Part shown: positions 61,277-64,000 of the stretch, one piece after another
Numbering within the stretch: the stretch's first letter is position 1
Layout of the letters: each line of letters starts with the position of its first letter
From: Lederbergia wuyishanensis
Lineage (GTDB): Bacteria > Bacillota > Bacilli > Bacillales > Bacillaceae_C
Length of the DNA stretch: 64,000 bases
Reading direction: 5' to 3'
NCBI RefSeq assembly: GCF_022900255.1
Contig: NZ_JALIRM010000009.1
Coordinates: 62,001-126,000, forward strand
Notes under the pieces: generated by a model
What the model saw: the letters and a program-made list of their open reading frames with translations, nothing else
Database searches by the model: none
Told to the model about the DNA's origin: nothing
Position numbers and translations under genes: made by a program

Positions 61277-62929
61277 CTACCAAGTAATATGGTGTCCGGA
61301 TCCAGGAGGGGCGTGCTGAATCATGTGGCTTAGCGGCAATGCGTATGCCATTAGAATTAGAGCAACTGCCACACCAATCCAAATCCACCAGTTTTCCAAA
61401 AACTTAGGTGTATGTGATTTATCACTTTCTGCAAGTGGGAATTCCTCAATTTCTTCTTTTAACTTCGCTTCAGGTGCAATGAATAATAGATTGGCAACTA
61501 TATAGACTAAAAGCATCGCTGAAAGGAATAATATTGTTCCGCCAACCGCCATTGTTACATGGTTGGATAAAATACCGTCAAACCATTCCAATGCATTTAC
61601 ATTTCCGCTATAACCAGAGTAAGCTGTTCTTCTTGGAGCACCGAGCAATCCTAAAATATGTTGTGCGGTAGACATTAGAAGCATACCGATAGACCAAGAA
61701 CCGATTTGAATAAATGCCAGCTTTTGTAAACGTTTTGTGAACTTTCTTCCTGTAAGATAAGGAATAAGCCAGAAAGTAATTCCCATAAATGTCATAGCAA
61801 CTGGAGTTCCAACTGTAATATGGAAGTGCCCTACAATCCAAAGTGTGTTGTGCACAAGTTCATTTAATTGGAAGCTTGCATTAATGATTCCTCCAGCTCC
61901 ACCAGGGATGAAAAATGCCATTGCGATAAATATGGATGTAAAACGAACGTCTTTCCATGGAAGCTTTTTAAACCAGCCGAACAATCCTGTGCCACCTTTT
62001 TTTCTTCCAGAAATTTCAAATGTAGCAAACATCGAAAAGGCAGTCATTAAAGATGGAATAATAACCATGAATGTTAAAACAACTTGTAAAAACTTCCAGA
62101 AACTTGAAATCCCAGGTTCTGTTAACTGGTGATGGAATCCTACTGGAATAGAGAATAGCAGGAATAAAACAAATGATAAACGAGCTAAAGAATCGCTGAA
62201 TACTTTTACCCCAAGTAGTTTTGGAACCACTGTATACCATGCTATATAAGCAGGCAATAACCAGAAATAAACGAGCGGGTGTCCGAAATACCAGAATAAG
62301 GACCGGCTTAATTCCACATTAATCGTATCCACCCAACCAAATGCCCAAGGAATGTATTGGAACACTACCGTTGCGACGACTCCTAGACAAGCAATAAGCC
62401 ATAAGATTAGAGTAGCGACAGTCATGTACGCAAACAATGGACTTAACTGACCTTTATTTCGTTTTTTCCATGCAACATAATGACCTAATAGTGCAAAGCT
62501 GCTTAACCAAGTACCGATAATAACGAGTGCTAGTGCGACATAATACCATCCACTTGCTTTTAGTGGGGCGTAAAACGTATAGAGAACGGATGCTTTACCT
62601 GAGATAATCATAACGGTTGCAAGTGCTGTTCCGATTGTTGTTACAATAAATCCTAGCCAAGCGAATAAATTAACTTTCGGTCCAAAACCGCCTAAAGATT
62701 TACTCATTCCGGCGATTAAAAAGGCGAAAATAAAGAATGTTGTAAAGATAAGTGCAAGTAATACGCCATGTGCTGTTAAAATTTGATAATAATTCAGCCA
62801 TGTAGGAAGATCGAGTGAATTGTTTCGCACAAATACTTGAAGCAATCCACAAAAGGTTCCAATAATAAAGGCAATGTATGCAACTCCGATATTCCATAAA
62901 GCGAGCTTACGATCCTGAATTCCTATCAT
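61277..62929 (-). CDS. cbaA: ba3-type cytochrome c oxidase subunit I
   Basis: A 550-residue protein with about 13 TM helices. The HPLVYFW segment (Cu-B His and cross-linked Tyr), VHNTLWIVGHFHITVG (heme ligands), and LTAHGVLLALIFTTFF match b(o/a)3-type oxygen reductases. It carries the heme-copper site that reduces oxygen with proton pumping. It overlaps the subunit II gene by 4 bp. Confidence 0.92.
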   Translation of the reverse strand: MIGIQDRKLALWNIGVAYIAFIIGTFCGLLQVFVRNNSLDLPTWLNYYQILTAHGVLLALIFTTFFIFAFLIAGMSKSLGGFGPKVNLFAWLGFIVTTIGTALATVMIISGKASVLYTFYAPLKASGWYYVALALVIIGTWLSSFALLGHYVAWKKRNKGQLSPLFAYMTVATLILWLIACLGVVATVVFQYIPWAFGWVDTINVELSRSLFWYFGHPLVYFWLLPAYIAWYTVVPKLLGVKVFSDSLARLSFVLFLLFSIPVGFHHQLTEPGISSFWKFLQVVLTFMVIIPSLMTAFSMFATFEISGRKKGGTGLFGWFKKLPWKDVRFTSIFIAMAFFIPGGAGGIINASFQLNELVHNTLWIVGHFHITVGTPVAMTFMGITFWLIPYLTGRKFTKRLQKLAFIQIGSWSIGMLLMSTAQHILGLLGAPRRTAYSGYSGNVNALEWFDGILSNHVTMAVGGTILFLSAMLLVYIVANLLFIAPEAKLKEEIEEFPLAESDKSHTPKFLENWWIWIGVAVALILMAYALPLSHMIQHAPPGSGHHITW

Positions 62930-63399
62930 GGTTCATACACCTCAATCTCTGTTGACATAAAATGGTGACCTGTACCGCAGTATTCATTACATAGAACTAA
63001 ATATTTTCCCGGTTTATCGAATGTGTAGCTTTTATGAGTTATTCTTCCGGGCACAACCATCATGTTAACTTTTGTATCTTTTATGGTGAAACTGTGAACA
63101 ACATCTGTACTTGTTAATGTAAAAATAATTTCTTTTCCAACTGGAACTTTAATTTCGGAAGGTTCGTATCCGAAAGCTTTAGCTACTAATGCCACTTCAT
63201 ACGTATTTTTATCAAGTTGCTTTACACCCGGGTTGTCAAATGGGGCTATCTCACTCACTTTTTCCGGATCTATCGTATCCATTCCCCCTGCAGGTGTATG
63301 CCCTTGCCCAAATGCCGTGATCCCAACAATACTTAAAAAAATGACCAATGATAAAATTCCGAATACTAACCAAATTTTTTCATACTTATGAAAATCCAT
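62926..63399 (-). CDS. cbaB: ba3-type cytochrome c oxidase subunit II
   Basis: A 157-residue protein: one TM helix (IWLVFGILSLVIFLSIVGITAF) and an extracytoplasmic cupredoxin domain. The CuA ligands are seen in VVHSF and CNEYCGTGHHFM (Cys, Cys, His, Met). It takes electrons from cytochrome c. The short length is typical of ba3 oxidases. Confidence 0.93.
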   Translation of the reverse strand: MDFHKYEKIWLVFGILSLVIFLSIVGITAFGQGHTPAGGMDTIDPEKVSEIAPFDNPGVKQLDKNTYEVALVAKAFGYEPSEIKVPVGKEIIFTLTSTDVVHSFTIKDTKVNMMVVPGRITHKSYTFDKPGKYLVLCNEYCGTGHHFMSTEIEVYEP

Positions 63400-63420
63400 T
63401 TTCTCACCTACTTTTCGTTT

Positions 63421-63543
63421 TTATCTGGATACATAAAGACCATAAACGGCAAACCACATAACTAAAATGATAATTCCAACTGCGAAAACACTGATGAGCG
63501 TTCCTTTAAGGTTTACATCTGACCCATGCTTCTTTTTGGCCAT
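63421..63543 (-). CDS. cbaD: ba3-type cytochrome c oxidase subunit IIa
   Basis: A 40-residue single-helix protein: MAKKKHGSDVNLKGTLISVF, then a helix ending WFAVYGLYVSR. The KG-TL-SV and W-VY-LY-R pattern matches subunit IIa of ba3 oxidases such as Thermus CbaD. ATG at 63543 follows TATAGGAGGATGCGAA. It is the first gene of the operon. Confidence 0.85.
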   Translation of the reverse strand: MAKKKHGSDVNLKGTLISVFAVGIIILVMWFAVYGLYVSR

Positions 63544-63590
63544 TTCGCATCCTCCTATAATTGCTGGTTTATGATTAAATCGTACTTTTT

Positions 63591-63621
63591 TGTGATTCGC
63601 ATCACAGTGATAAAAGTCACA
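63591..63621. promoter_or_regulatory. Two adjoining Fnr/Crp-like palindromes upstream of cbaD
   Basis: TGTGATTCGCATCACA (63591-63606) is a perfect TGTGA-N6-TCACA. Read on the minus strand, TGTGACTTTTATCACT (63606-63621) is TGTGA-N6-TCACT. Both match the Bacillus Fnr consensus and share one base. They stand 48-78 bp upstream of the cbaD start. Confidence 0.7.
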
Positions 63622-63786
63622 CCTTATGTTAAAAAATGCACAATGTTGAAATTTAGACAAAAAATAAAAATAATATGTACTTTCAGCATTATTCTTTTAC
63701 ATGTGCTCCCTTGCTTTACTTGTATTCGCCGAATAATACATCCACCAACTGGAATAATAACCAGTAACTTATAAAGGGCGAAGGAA

Positions 63787-64000
63787 ATGGTATTTTTTAT
63801 GTCAAAGTCCCCAATACGAAGACTAAAATTTAAAAAGAACAAAACGGTATCGTTACTTTCTGATATTCCAAATAAACAGTTAAGTACTGATTTATACACA
63901 AATGAGCAAATCTTGAAAGATTTTTTTAGTAATTGTTCAGATTTTGTGACTCGTCCAATTGCTATTAACAATGAAACAAAAATCATTTTGTTCTATATAG
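63787..64000 (+). CDS. GerA-type spore germination protein, 5' part
   Basis: The first 71 residues of a protein that runs off the right edge. LYTNEQILKDFFSNCSDFVTRPIAI followed by ETKIILFYI matches the N-terminal region of GerAA/GerKA, the A subunit of germinant receptors of the spore inner membrane. The ATG at 63787 has AAAGGGCGAAGG near it; an ATG at 63799 is an alternative start. Confidence 0.8.
   Translation, partial: MVFFMSKSPIRRLKFKKNKTVSLLSDIPNKQLSTDLYTNEQILKDFFSNCSDFVTRPIAINNETKIILFYI

Overview
The window is an ordinary chromosomal stretch from a low-GC, endospore-forming member of the Bacillaceae. The evidence is small acid-soluble spore proteins of the SspO and SspH types, the start of a GerA-type germinant receptor gene, a TPP-riboswitch-controlled ykoFEDC operon, strong AGGAGG ribosome-binding sites and many TTG starts. 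I cannot name the genus. There are no rRNA or tRNA genes, CRISPR arrays, phage genes or intact transposase genes.

0-11 kb: the end of a ClpP gene, sspO, small proteins, a sugar isomerase, an unusual regulator-like protein (XRE-type HTH fused to a degenerate F1-ATPase beta-like domain), a TetR regulator beside a decayed beta-lactamase-type gene and its intact paralogue, a YciI protein, an SGNH hydrolase, two sspH genes in tandem, and an acetate-type symporter with its DUF485 partner under a likely cre site.

11-22 kb: a secreted modular GH5 glycanase, an ECF41-type sigma factor with its partner oxidoreductase and an ECF41-like promoter, a TTG-started SH3b/VanY carboxypeptidase, a PrsW-like membrane protease fused to a nuclease toxin domain with a likely immunity gene, and two small membrane proteins.

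22-37 kb: the ykoFEDC thiamin-precursor ECF transporter behind a TPP riboswitch and terminator. Then comes a large membrane-anchored glycosidase that converges on a five-gene operon: hybrid kinase, single-domain response regulator, GT2 glycosyltransferase, HEAT protein, and an Hpt-REC-GGDEF-REC diguanylate cyclase. This operon looks like a phosphorelay and c-di-GMP circuit controlling an exopolysaccharide. A MITE-like element with a perfect 8-bp target duplication lies upstream.

37-49 kb: a PdxH-like oxidase, GNAT and DinB genes, a coiled-coil protein, a glycine-betaine-type ABC transporter (SBP, permease, CBS-containing ATPase), a 52-bp tandem repeat, a TmrB homologue, an LtaS-type sulfatase-fold enzyme, and a decayed region with a VOC pseudogene and a structured repeat.

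49-61 kb: a sialoglycan catabolic locus. Two FadR-type GntR regulators diverge from nanA, a CUT1 ABC importer without its own ATPase, a sialidase, nanE, nanK, a Gfo/Idh/MocA oxidoreductase and a GH35 beta-galactosidase. The sialidase and galactosidase both lack signal peptides, so sialylated oligosaccharides are probably imported intact and cut inside the cell. Two TGGT-N3-ACCA operators precede nanA.

61-64 kb: a ba3-type cytochrome oxidase operon (IIa, II, I, plus a 28-codon membrane ORF) with two adjoining Fnr/Crp-like palindromes upstream, and the first part of a gerA-type gene running off the end.
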